DNA from: Xylaria sp. FL1777
Taxonomy: Eukaryota; Ascomycota; Sordariomycetes; Xylariales; Xylariaceae
Assembly: GCA_022578965.1 (NCBI GenBank)
Contig: MU400747.1
Span: 1 to 58,457 of the forward strand
Direction of reading: 5' to 3'
DNA: 58,457 nucleotides
Within the stretch, counting starts at the first letter, position 1, and every line of letters begins with the position of its first letter. The translations under genes and the position numbers were made by a program. The notes beneath the pieces were generated by a model. That model worked only from the letters and a program-made list of their open reading frames with translations, searched no databases and had not been told where the DNA came from. This document shows positions 25,238 to 36,178 of this stretch, piece after piece.

Positions 25238-25790
25238 CTATGCCGAAACGGTAACGTCGGAGAATACTGTAAATTCTAATACGATGAAGGCAATATAACC
25301 AACCAACATTGCACTCCAATTCAACGATCGAATCTGCCGCCAGTCCAAACGGTCAACGTAGAAACAAGAGTTAAGCCCCACAGCACTGCTAATTCGCGAA
25401 TATTAATGTTGCCGTCGTTGAATTCCCTCGATGTGTCGACCATAATGATCCCCATACAAAGCGAAAGAAGAAAGATGTTGCTTCCAACCATATTAGCCAC
25501 GAGAATACCTATATGTTCTCGGTGGCCACTCATGACGGCTACAAATTTCTCGGGAAGCGTGGTAGCCACGACCAGAAGAATAATACCGAAGAGAACGTCA
25601 GAGATGTCGATAGCATTTGTAATGTTTATCGCCGCGTGGGACAAGACATAGCCGGCCACAGCGATGGCTACAAAGCCAAGGACAAGGTTAAATATATGGT
25701 ACCCTAAACTGTAACGTCCACGGTAGTCTCTCTGCGATAGAGATGCAGGGTGGCGAACCGCCTCGCTTGCGCACCTGCGAGCCAGATTCT
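25238..25790 (-). pseudogene. Cation/calcium exchanger C-terminal remnant
   Basis: The minus strand reads a C-terminal half of a sodium/calcium-exchanger-family (CaCA) membrane protein: RDYRGRYSLGYHIFNLVLG, then the alpha-repeat signature ATTLPEKFVAVMSGHREH and GILVANMVGSNIFLLSLCMG, then ELAVLWGLTL and a final TM reading GYIAFIVLEFTVF. The Trp expected after GGRFDR is TGA, and a base is missing just after it, so the last helix is out of frame. The N-terminal half is absent: upstream of 25,790 the frame is closed by a stop, although a CTCGCAG acceptor-like site lies there. The protein would move Ca2+ or other cations across an internal membrane. This copy is truncated and non-functional as written. 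Confidence 0.75.
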
Positions 25791-26363
25791 AGGGTTTTAT
25801 ATCCTTCTCGACTGATGAAAGTCCTCACCGACTTCCCATCGCTGCCGCCATCGCCGCTGGAGTCATCTGGGTCATCTGGGGTGGTAAGGCTACCCTTGCT
25901 GATCGCCTAGCACTAACAGTCCTTTGCCAGCACTAAGAGCAGGCTGTGTTAGAACCTATAACTTCCGTACAGTGCTATGGTCCATTGTTGTAGCCCATCC
26001 TAAGACTAACACCAGAAAACTGAATAGCGTGACCAGGAAACATGCTAGAGTTTCTCAACACGTTCTTAGTCCTTCCAGAGGTAAACTTCTGGTCCTTTGT
26101 GCGTGCTGATGGACTAGACAGACAAGACAGTCCTCCTAAGAAATGTGTGCAATAGACTTATCAACTTCCAGCAAAACCTGTGATCATGCTTAAACCGCGC
26201 AAGATACCAAAAAAAAAAAAAAACCATTCTTAACTAACACGTCGTACATATTACTTCTAAGGTTTATTTCTATCCATATACCAGTGAGTGTAGTGTATAA
26301 TCTTATAAACTTAGAAGCTGTTGATTATATGAAAGAATGTCCTTGATGCTGAGACCTACGCTA
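25791..26363. other. Intergenic, no gene seen
   Basis: Contains a 61-codon plus-strand frame without homology that I can recognise and an A-tract at about 26,210-26,222. It is the 3' flank of the Ser/Thr-rich membrane gene. Confidence 0.35.
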
Positions 26364-29114
26364 TCAAGAAAAGACGGGTTGCTTTTCCTGAGAGAACCCT
26401 CGTGTTAAAGACTCCGTCGGTAATGCTTGATGATTAACATTAGCTACATACCTGTTGCTCTTTCTTCTGTTTCTTTCTGTGCAAAATGATGATTGCTATT
26501 ACTCTTAGAACCGACAGTCCAGCTATAAGTGCAAGTTAGCAATGTCCTTTTCCTTAACAAGAGGTAGTGTTTTTAGGAAAAGCTATATGTTATGTTGGGG
26601 TAAGTCTTACATGGTTATAATAATAGTATATTTTGCTAGTAGAGCACTTATGGATTACTACTTACTAGATTACTATATATAAGTATGCGCTGCTAATTAA
26701 TACTTCTAAAAATTACTTAATTTAGCGGTTATATTTTTTGTTTTAGCAAAGTTATTATAAAGATATTTACTTTAATGCAATATATTTTTAAGATTTTTTT
26801 AGCGCTATTAAAAAGATTTTAGTTTATTAAATAAAATTAAAGTGATTTTTTTTTTGTTTATATATATAAAGCTTTAAATTATTTATAAATTATACTTTTT
26901 AAAGCTAGCACTTAAAAGTGCTTACGTATACTTTATAGTTTTTAAGAAATATTTTTTAATAAACAGCTTATTTTAGCATAATTAATAAAATAACTTTTTT
27001 TAAGCTTTTAATACTTTTAGCTTTATTTTTGCAAGCTTTTATGCTATAATATTAGCTTTAAGCTAAAGGCTATTTAGTTTACTTTTTTAGTTTTTTAATG
27101 CTACGCTTAAAAAATAGAGTTTTTAAAGCTTTTTTTATTTATTTTTAGCAAAGTATTACTATATTTTTTTATATATGCTTATTTTTAGTAAATTAAAAAG
27201 CTTTAAGTGTTATTTTTTAATAAACATATAACGTAAGCAATAATAAGTTTTTAAGCTTTATTAATACATTTTTTTAATGCTTTAATAAAAGTAGCACTAT
27301 ATATACAATTTTTTATTAAGTATTATAAAAATTCTAGTAATATTTATTACTTTATATTGCTATATTTTAGTATTTAACTATTTATTATATTTTTTTAAAA
27401 TATATAAGCATACTTTAAAAGTTATGCTAAAAATGTTATATTTAAAAACTTTGTTTAAATAAGCTTTAGTTTATTTTAAAGCTATTTAATATAATATAGC
27501 ATTTAAAAAATCTTATATAGCTAAAAATCTTTAAATCTTTAAAATTTTAAATATATATGCTTTAAAATAAGCATTTATTTAATGCTTATATTATATTTTT
27601 AAGCTAATTTTTTTATGTTTAGCTTTTTTTATTACTTGCTAGTATTTTTAATAACTAGTTATTATATTGCTTTTTTTAATAAAAGCTATATAATTTTTTA
27701 GCGCACTTATAATTATATATATTAAAAGCTTTACGTTTAAATATAATAGTTTAAGCTTTATTAATATTAATAATAAAAGCAATAAATTAACTAAAATGTT
27801 TATTTAGTTTTATAAAGCATTATAATAATTAAAGCAGTTAGTTTATTTTATAGTAAGCTTAAAGTAGTTTTTATGCTTAAATTTAACTAACGTAATAATT
27901 TTAGCTATTATAGTTATTTATAATACTTATAGTTTTTTGCTTTAAAGCTTTATTAAAAGCTATTTTTAAGTAATTATTTGTTTATTATATTTTATTACTT
28001 TTTTAGCGTTTTTTTTTGTTTATATACGCTTTAATATAAAAGCTTTTAATATATTTATAATAATATATGCGTTTTTAAAAAGCAGCTAATTTATGTTTAT
28101 TATGCTTTTTAAGCTTTAAAACTAAGCTATAATATATAACTAAGTATATTATTTTATTTATATATATACTTTTAAAATAAACTAAGCGTTTATAGCTATA
28201 AATAGCTAAATTTTAAAAATAAAAGTTATATTTAAAAAAATATCAGTTTAAATAATTATATATAATCTGCTTAATTATTAGCTAAATAATTTAGTTAATT
28301 AATAGTTTAGTAACATTATTTAAGCTAACTAACTAATAAAATAAAATGCAAATTAAACTTATAACTATTATATTAAAGTAAGTCTTATATAATTACAATA
28401 ATAATATATTTTATTAATAAAGCATTTATAAACTACTACTTACTAAATTACCATATATAAGTATGCGCTACTAACTAATACTTCTAAAGATTACCTAACT
28501 TAGCAGTTATATCTTTTGTTTTAGCAAGGTTATTACAGAGATATTTACTTCAACGCGACACTATAATTACCTGCCGCTCCCACTCCACCAATGAAAGCAG
28601 CACCTGGCCCCGAGATTATCGCACTGCTCGGTTGAGCAGAGTCCGTGGCCATCATTGTGGGTGCTGCACTTCCCCTAGTGGTGTCCGTACTCGACGCCTG
28701 GTCGTTATCAACCCCGCCACTTTTAGTTGGTCCTGATGTCAGAGCAGCAGCAGTGCTCGGTTTTGCCGTGACTGTCACAGTCACCGGGTTTGCACTCACG
28801 GTCACAGACGTAGTGACTATCGCCGTCTGTGTTGGCGCAGTCACTGTTGTGGTTGGAGATTGAGCACTTGTCGGTGTTCCTAGTGGTGTTGTTACCACCA
28901 CCGTTGTTTCCTGTGCGAGCGAAGAGGGTGTGCTTGGCCGAACCGTCCTTGTAGGTGAAGGTGTGACTACCCGTGAAGGTGTGACTACCCGTGCAGGCGT
29001 TAGCCGCCGTCCTTCATCATCATCGTCATCAACGTCATTGTCTGTGTCTCGAGGAACGTGAATATCAATATGGGAAAGAGGCGCTCTCCGCCTGCGGCTT
29101 AAAAGGTTGGCCAT
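26364..29114 (-). CDS. Ser/Thr-rich single-pass membrane protein, intron carries a retrotransposon
   Basis: Exons complement(join(26364..26387,26452..26522,28571..29114)) give 212 aa in frame. The N-terminal ~45 residues are basic then strongly acidic (a run of Asp near 28-35). Residues 50-165 are Ser/Thr/Pro-rich, like a mucin-type, O-glycosylated stalk. A Gly/Ala-rich stretch then leads into a hydrophobic helix split by intron 1 (GGVGAA, then GLSVLRVIAIIIL), followed by basic HRKKQKKEQQ as a stop-transfer. No signal peptide is visible, so an upstream exon may be missing from this model. Function is unknown; the architecture resembles cell-wall stress sensors. An LTR element lies inside intron 1, 10 nt after the donor. 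Without it and one copy of the target duplication, the intron is about 70 nt with a TGCTAAC branch site and TATAG acceptor. Whether the 2-kb intron is still spliced cannot be judged here. Confidence 0.6.
26588..26782. repeat. Left LTR
   Basis: 195 bp, begins TGTTATGTTGGGG and ends TTTAATGCAATA. The GC-rich outer start is preserved, whereas the inner end is RIP-altered from CAACGCGACA to TAATGCAATA. Confidence 0.92.
28366..28560. repeat. Right LTR
   Basis: 195 bp, begins TATTATATTAAAG (RIP-altered form of the left LTR start) and ends TTCAACGCGACA with the original terminus. It is followed directly by the CTATA target duplication, which lies within intron 1 of the Ser/Thr-rich gene. Confidence 0.92.
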
Positions 29115-29827
29115 TACGTGCTACGATAAGCGGTCTTGCCAGTGTGAAGCGTGTATGCCCTCTTGAATTGCACGAAAGTTTGGAGAAAGGAAGCGGGAGT
29201 GGCTGCTGCCAAATAATGCAGGGAAGTGAGGCTGCTTTCTACACTAGAAAGGGAGCAGAACCGGGAACCCGGAGGTGCTTTAGAAATTCTTCGTCCCAGC
29301 GGATCTTGGTCTTGTTTCCTGAATATGGATGATATGTGGGTGGACCCTTCGGCACCCAACTGCCGGCATCGAACCTCGCGGCCGCTAATTGAGCGCGTCC
29401 CTCAACGCCAAGCCGTTTTGCGTTGAGGTTTCGGATAGGATTTGCAATGCCGTGGCTTAGCCGCTACCCGCCCGACCTAATATCGGCTGGTGAGCTATCC
29501 GGGGGCTTAGATCATTGAAAACATTTTGTTTTTCAAAGCATACACTAATGTAATGCACTTCGTTAAGCCTCACCTATAGTTTCACAGAACGCTATATGTT
29601 ACGGTTGATGTTTTAACCGTGTGGCCCACTTCGCCAACGCCTGGAGAGACTGAAGCGATGTTGAAGGTGTTTCTTCTTATCTCAATGCTGTGACGTGATG
29701 ATCTGCCTATAGGCGTAGGACTGCATCCTGGGGCCTTTCTTACACTTTCTCTTATAGACACTGTATAGTCTCTCCATGATTCCTTCGAGTCTACCTCGGG
29801 CAGGACCCTGATATCTGAAGAGTTAAC
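29115..29827. promoter_or_regulatory. Divergent intergenic region
   Basis: About 0.7 kb between the start of the Ser/Thr-rich gene (minus) and the DHA1 transporter (plus); it should hold both promoters. A near-palindrome (CCTCAACGCCAAGC, then GCGTTGAGG) lies at 29,400-29,430. No gene is seen. Confidence 0.35.
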
Positions 29828-31980
29828 ATGGAACAACAAGATCGTCGCGAATCTTTGGTGGCCTCGACCGTTCGTTCTTCCCGCAGCTTAACCTCCACCT
29901 TATACGCCACAGCTGCTACCGGCATCCAGCTTATCTCTCTCGATCCGCAGTACGACCCAGAGCGGTATTATGATGACGTGCCAATACCAACTCGGCAGTC
30001 GAAGGCCAAGTCTTTTCCGCCGGGCGGATATTATCAACCAAGTTGGCGGGCTTCATATGTACCGTCATCACCCATATTACAAAGTGTCAACTTAAGGCGA
30101 GAGCAGCAGCGAGTTCCGCTAGACCCATTTGATGATGTTCACAGGGTTGAAGCACCTGCGAGCGAGAAACAAAACCCTTTCGATGATTCCAACGTAATAA
30201 CTCCGTGGACGGAGGTTGGGGAGAGCTCGACAACTCCAGCTCCTGAACCCGAACAACCATACCATGCCTTCTCGAAAAGCCGAAAAAAACTTCTCATCGG
30301 CATCATCGGCGTTGCAGGGCTGTTTTCGGGCCTATCATCAAACATATACTTCCCATCGCTTGATGCCATTGCAAAGGCAAGTTGAGAATATGCCTTTCTT
30401 TAGAAGACATTACGGTGGCTAAGACGTGAATAGGATCTTAATGTCAGCCTTGGCGCTGTTTCCCTGACTATTACGTCTTACCTGATCATCCAAGGCATAT
30501 CACCATTGTTTTGGGGTTCATTGTCGGACACAGTGGGACGTCGACTTATTTACATTGCTTCTTTCACGGTCTACATTATTTCCAATATTGCTCTTAGCTT
30601 TTCTCCCAACTTTACTGTCTTACTCATCTTTAGAGGTCTACAAGCTGCGGGTAGTGCCTCAACTGTTAGTATCGGCAAGTTATATATCACCAAGACCGGC
30701 TTCCAGGGTTAAGTTATCTAATATATAAGAAGGCAATGGTGTCATCCAGGACATTTCTCCTCCTGCTGAAAGAGGTGCTTTTATCAGCTTCTACCAAGCT
30801 AGTAAGTACCAAACGGCCATAAAGATTCATTCAGTTGGGATTGCTAACCAGCAATTTCCCCGTTAGTTCGTAACTTCAGCATTGCTATCGGTCCCGTCCT
30901 AGGTGGCCTTTTGGCAAACTTCTTTGGCTTCCGGTCTATCTTCATTTTTCTCGTTATCCTTTCATCTCTAGTCATTATCATGATTATAGTCTTCCTACCT
31001 GAAACACTACGGAGCATCGCCGGCAACGGTTCCCTGCGACTCACCGGTATTCATCAGCCGCTCATCGCCCGGTTTATTAAGGAGCCTTCATACATGCAGG
31101 ACCCAGACGACACAATCCAGCGAAAGAAAGTGACGTTTATAACGTTCCTGGAGCCCTTGAAGCTTTTGGTCGAGAAGGATATCTTCTTAAATCTGCTATT
31201 TGGCGGCGTAATATACGCCATCTGGAGTATGGTAACCTCTAGTACTACCGGACTTTTCAAGTCGCGGTTTGGCCTCAGCGATCTTCTCATTGGTCTGGCA
31301 TTCCTACCAAACGGTACGTCGCTTTTCTATCTGATCGCCGCCAGCTATAACATCCAGCTAACAAAGATACCCTTGACCCAGGATTCGGCACGATCATAGG
31401 CTCCGCCGTAGTCGGTAAGCTCATGACGCGAGACTATAAAGCTGCTGAGGTAGCATATAAAGTCAGGCACAATCTGCCGCCGACTTACAAGCTCCCGGTT
31501 AAAAGGGTCCCTGCCGACTTCCCCATCGAGCATGCACGCCTACGCCATCTACCATGGATCACGGTCTTATTTGCGGCCGCCACGGCTGCGTATGGCTTCT
31601 CGCTCGCGGACACCACACTAACGTCTAAGCCCGGCTGGATTGCGGTCCCGCTGGCATTACAGTTCTTGATCGCGGCAGCAAGCAACGCCGTCTTCGCGCT
31701 CAACCAGACACTCGTGTCGGACCTGTGCCCCGGGAAGGGCGCCAGCAGCACCGCAATCAATAACCTGGTGCGGTGTGGGCTGGGTGCCGTCGGCGTTGCT
31801 TTTGTTGAGACCATGATAACAGATTTAGGTCCTGCGCCGGCGTTTCTGGGTTTGGCCTTAATTACCGTAGCTACGACGCCGTTTGCCGTGGTGAACTGGT
31901 TCTGGGGACAGGAGTGGAGAGCTACCAGGTTGGGAAAGGAGGCAAAGATGGAGGATAAGAAGAAAGCGCAGAAGGCTTGA
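29828..31980 (+). CDS. DHA1-family MFS drug:H+ antiporter
   Basis: Five exons, join(29828..30376,30434..30674,30733..30801,30867..31313,31382..31980), encode 634 aa. A hydrophilic N-terminus of about 150 residues (LDPQYDPERYYDDVP, PLDPFDDVHRVEAP) precedes TM1 (LIGIIGVAGLFSGLSSNIYF). Motif A is WGSLSDTVGRR, then come LLIFRGLQAAGSAS, VIQDISPPAERGAF, the motif-C-type IAIGPVLGGLLANFFG, and a second six-helix half ending in a Lys-rich tail. This matches fungal Qdr/Dtr1-type 12-TM plasma-membrane exporters of drugs or metabolites. Introns 1 and 2 both use a GC donor (GCAAGT) instead of GT, the only way both joins keep the conserved motifs. The gene appears intact and is the likely working efflux pump of the locus. 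Confidence 0.9.
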
Positions 31981-33403
31981 TGCTTGTATGGCGGCTTTTA
32001 TCATAGAACATATGGAAAGAACATCGACTAGCACTAGAAGAACTGTAGGCTAGGCTTTCATCCTTACTCAATTTGGCGTAAAGGTCTTGACATTCGATTT
32101 GGATATAGTGCATAAACAGAGCAGGCAAGGCCTTATGCCTGCGGTCTAAAATAGCGATTAGCCAAAATTCGCGAGGATCGATGTACTGTACCTTCCGTAC
32201 CGTTGTTTTATGAATCGGTGCTCTCATTGTGGCCTCCTAGAGATTATCCGATTCGATGCGTGAATTCATGATCTAAATTTGATCTTTACCTTCTTGATAT
32301 ATTTCACCAGGAGATGCTCATTTATAACCTACGCTTTCTTCATAATGGCTTCAAGAACTACTTACTAAATCGTGCTTGCCTTCGGGTCAAATGGGATCCA
32401 ACATGGGAATCTGAAATTAGCGCTGAAAACATCCTCTGTTCTTCAAAAGTGGTTGGCTTCGAAGGCGATTTTACTATAATAATTCCTAAAAGGTGAAAAC
32501 TTAACCTACTTGCCTCCGTAACAGCCGCTGAAACTATAAGTCGTAATGGCAACAGTTCTTATTACTAACATCTCCTTTTGTCCGTTAAAGACTTAGGATT
32601 AGTATTGTTGAGGACATCTTTAAATTAAAAATAGGCAACTTGGGAAGATAAAGAATAAAATTAATTAGTGCTGTCTTTTTGCTTAAAATAGCCCATGCAG
32701 CATAAAGCAATAAAAAGCAGAAAAACTAGAGAGCAAGATAAACAAGAATAAACCACTATAGATGCTCTTTTAAACATTATTGGAAAAAAGGAAAACAATA
32801 CAGCACTGAAAATGGTGGAAGAGCTTAAGCTGCGTAGTATCAACACGAAAATAGCAAGCTGTTAGCAGTTGCCACAAAGTACAGCAAAGAGATACAGGAA
32901 CAGAACAACAATAACTCTTTCTAAATATAAACTATTACGCCTATTCTCTGAAGACTTAAAATATCAACATATCTAATTTAGCATAACACGATAAAAAGCG
33001 TAGCGCTTGCCCGTACTTAAAACAAAGAGACCAGGTTTTGTTAAGGGCTGTTTATATTTAAGCTAAGGAAATATTAATGATATAGTTATGATGCTATCCC
33101 ACATACTTGTTAATGTAAACATGGTTTAAGATAATGTGTTGCAAGGGGTTCATACGTACCTAGGTAGTTGTAATACCGCACATTTACGCCCTTAAGTAGG
33201 TAGGTAGTTGACTATTCTCCAGTCACAGGCTAGGGAAGTGGGGTGTGTTTTAGCCTATGCGGATATTTTAGCATACGCTTCTACACAGAAGTTTAATGAA
33301 ACACTGAAATTAATACAAATGATTCTGGTTTCCTTTGCGTTATACCTCTATTCTAAATCAGTATTTTTACCGCCCAGAATAACTTGGTAAAATAGCCCCA
33401 GAA
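31981..33403. other. Intergenic, A-rich remnants, no gene
   Basis: No gene is supported. The stretch 32,640-33,060 is A-rich and encodes Lys/Glu-rich, coiled-coil-like fragments interrupted by stops (KSRKTREQDKQE, then TTIDALLNIIGKKENN), reminiscent of the C-terminal region of pogo-type transposases, but the match is too weak to call. TAGGTAGG-type repeats occur at about 33,160-33,210. Confidence 0.35.
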
Positions 33404-33808
33404 ATGATTAGAGAGACAGCGGGTTTTGCTAATGTCCGGGAACTGAAACAGGAAAATGCGAATGACGACGGCAAGAATGACGATGAAGGGATTACCAATT
33501 CCGCTAGCCAGTTTGTAGTAAGTTTTACGTCTACTATGTCAAGAACGGGAAAACTAATCCGTCCTTGGACGTAGGCTCCGTCATCTACAACTATCTTACA
33601 GAGTGCTGCGGGCCAGACTAGGAGTGTTGCAACCATCGGCAATGCTGAACCGACGACTCTCCTGACAACTCCACAGTCGCAGCCCAAAGGGCTTTCATCC
33701 GCCGCAGGTCTAGCCCTGGTGGCTCTATTATCAATAGGTCACCAGCCACTCATACATATCTGTTCAGAGCCGCAAGTTGACAAACCCCGTCTTCAGCCGC
33801 GACGCTGA
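33404..33808 (+). CDS. Possible small Ser/Thr-rich protein or gene fragment
   Basis: A two-exon model, join(33404..33517,33575..33808), gives 115 aa. The 57-nt intron has a GTAAGT donor, an AAACTAATCC branch region and a GTAG acceptor. The product has an acidic Asn/Asp-rich start (ENANDDGKNDDEG), a Ser/Thr-rich middle and the hydrophobic GLSSAAGLALVALLSIG. The last part resembles the C-terminus of GPI-anchored wall proteins, though charged residues follow it. No signal peptide or upstream exon is seen, so this may be a 3' fragment of a lost gene. I do not recognise a family. Confidence 0.25.
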
Positions 33809-34314
33809 CTGTCGTGTTTATTGTTTTCATTATCCATTGACGGTACAAACGGTGAGAGCGATGTGACGCTGCCTCCTTCCCAGACCCGGCACATGACAAA
33901 CTATAGACCGGAGAGGAGAGGGATGAACCGCCCTTGCGTCGGTTGGGGCGAACCCTTGTTAACGCCCGAACGTAAGGAGTGTAAGATGTATATGCGAACA
34001 TGTTATATAGCTAGACGTAGCATATCCCTTTATTCGGCGATCAGTAAGCATTTTGGTGATTAGCCGAGTATGGCCGTGGCTGCGGCTATAGGATATATTT
34101 TAGCTTTATAATTAACATTATTTTTTCCTTTCTATCATTTAATGTAATGCTATAAACTTATTATCCTGTAAACCTATAAGTAAAGCTTGAGCAGAAATTG
34201 TAAAAAGGGGTATAAACAATCCAGTCCCATAAAACGCATAAATGGAGGAAGTGATGGCATGCCTAGCCCAATAATTTGCACTTGTCCGTCCTCTCACACT
34301 CTCGCCACGCGCTA
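33809..34314. other. Intergenic, no gene seen
   Basis: Short spacer downstream of the small Ser/Thr-rich model and downstream of the convergent PD-(D/E)XK-like gene. AT content rises at 34,080-34,140. No motif is recognised. Confidence 0.35.
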
Positions 34315-35573
34315 CTACCTGTTTGGGTGACATCTTCTCCTCGCCCGTGGGAGGAAATCGTCATCATCCGCATCCGCTCTCTCCTTGACCCTATCTTCTT
34401 CTAAGCGGAACTGCGCTTCGTCCTCTGATGCAAGCCTCTCTGGCGAGCTGGAAGGTCGCTGGCGCTTTTTGGTCTTTCGATCGGACTTCACACCTTGCCC
34501 TAGGCCGTGTTCTCTGGTCCTTTGCATACTCTCAGCCTGGCCCAACACTTCTGCAAGCCTCTCGTATGATATACTGAAGGCGCTAGAATTTAGCCTTTCA
34601 CAAAGCTTGTCGGTGGCGAAATCACTCAGCATTAGTCGAATGTTCCGCGCCTTATTGAGAGGCTCGCCCATCGGGGATCGAAATGGCTGCATTTGTTAGC
34701 ATGGTCTTTGGAGAGGCACTATGCGAAACGCACCTCATACACGATCTCCTGCTCCACATCTAATATATCCAGCTCTTCTCCTTCTTCCCGTACCAACTTC
34801 GGTCGCCATAACGACACTGTTGACGGTGCAGAGCCGTAATTGATGTCAATGCCGATCACGGCTTTGATATCGCCGTTGGAATACTGAATATAGTCCCAGG
34901 CCAACTTCTTCAGGTCCTTCCCATCCTGCGAATACGAGACTTCGAGCACGACCCCGGGATATGCCGCTTCTTGATGTTGAAACTGCGCGTCCGGCTCGCG
35001 CTTCAACGCAGCGGTCGGAGGCCCCGGCTGCCCTTCCGCCACATCCTCTCTCAAAAAGACGCGAGACGAGCCCACATTTACGATGCGGCTTGCGAAGCGG
35101 CCTGCGTGGTCGGGCGACTCTTGAAAAGCCTTGATATTGTCGTATATGTCGTTTGCGATAGAGTTGGCAACGATTTCATGCACCGGGGTAGGCATGCGTA
35201 TAGAGAGGAGTTCGGATCTCGGATCATAGTCGAAGCTGGAGCGCCATCAGCTTGGGGATCCCCGGGTTCACAGAGTAGCGTACCGCAACTTGTCTTGAGT
35301 GTATGGACCCAGCACGGGGTGTCTCCCCAGGGCGTTCGTGAGCTGCTCGTAGTCCCTGGGTTGGAGCTTGATCGATGTGCGTCCGTTTCGGCCAGTGCAG
35401 CAGTCATCGAAGGTTTGTAGCGCGGCCTCGAGATCGAAGCCCGACGGTGGTCGCTCGGATGATGCTGGAGGAGTCAAGGGCAGTATGCTGCTCTTCTCTG
35501 GCGGCGTTTTCGTGTCGGTGGCCAACTCGCCTCGCTTGCTGGGATCGCGGGGCACCGAGATTGGGCTGGCCAT
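34315..35573 (-). CDS. PD-(D/E)XK-like fungal protein of unknown function
   Basis: Three exons, complement(join(34315..34686,34734..35235,35284..35573)), give 387 aa with introns of 47 and 48 nt. Residues 1-60 are disordered and Ser/Pro-rich. Residues 98-245 carry a conserved core: MPTPVHEIVANSI, EPDAQFQHQEAAYPG, VVLEVSYSQ at 192-200, LAWDYIQYSNGDIKAVIGID, and YGSAPSTVSLWRP. This PDAQF/EVSYSQ arrangement is typical of a large family of uncharacterised fungal proteins with a restriction-endonuclease-like fold, in which the usual catalytic Lys is not evident. The tail is charged and Lys/Arg/Asp-rich, ending in RARRRCHPNR, consistent with nuclear targeting. An in-frame ATG lies 17 codons upstream; the start at 35,573 (MASPISVPRDP) is preferred. 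A link to metabolite synthesis is not implied. Confidence 0.8.
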
Positions 35574-36178
35574 GGTGAACGAGTCTCGGTGCGGAGTCGG
35601 AAACAGTCCTGCAGCCTGCACCAAAGTTGTCTAGCTTGTTGGTGTCTTTATAGCCTGGGCCGGCGAAATATAGATCCGGTCAAATCAGCCTTATATGGGA
35701 CCTGTATACTAGTCAAGGATGACACATCAGGGATGCCAAGAGGACCAAAGAATTAAGTAACGACTCCAATTGATCGGATCCGATCCCAGCAGAACCCCCA
35801 AAAGATCCGGCGTTGGGGGCCTACTCATTGGAGCAGGTATTTCGTAGCTGTCAGAGATAAGGGATGGTATATTGAAACATGTGTTGATTTATACATAGGT
35901 ACCGTGTATTAGTACTGTGCAGAATTGTATGGTGCCCCTGTCATCCTGGCATGGGTCCGTCATTGAGTACCCCTTCAGGGAGTATGTAACGTAGGAAAAG
36001 CCAACAGCTTGCCTCCGGACATGTGCTTGAGCGCACACACAGTTCGGTGAGAGTCCTTCAACCTCTTACATTAAACCCTGCCTAGTAAAAATATATTTGC
36101 GACACGAACCCTACCCTCGTTTCCTTCATTATCAAAAACATCCTCCGGGAAACCTTGGTCACTAAACTTCAAAACATC
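35574..36178. promoter_or_regulatory. Divergent intergenic region with MITE-like solo end
   Basis: This 605-bp spacer separates the minus-strand PD-(D/E)XK-like gene from the plus-strand methyltransferase. TGTCAGAGATAAGGGATGG at 35849-35867 closely resembles the terminus of the MITE at 19,053; no partner end is seen nearby. No specific factor site is recognised. Confidence 0.4.

Larger units (their letters stand above)
26588..28560. mobile_element. Non-autonomous LTR retrotransposon, RIP-mutated
   Basis: Two 195-bp direct repeats (26588-26782 and 28366-28560) flank 1,583 bp of AT-rich, non-coding DNA. The outer ends are TGTTATGTTGGGG and CAACGCGACA, that is, TG...CA. The whole element is framed by a perfect 5-bp target duplication, CTATA (26583-26587 and 28561-28565). 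Differences between the LTRs are almost entirely C/T or G/A transitions. The 5' end of the left LTR and the 3' end of the right LTR kept their G and C while the inner ends lost them, so mutation is heaviest inside. No gag or pol is readable; it is either a small non-autonomous element or an internally deleted one. Confidence 0.92.
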
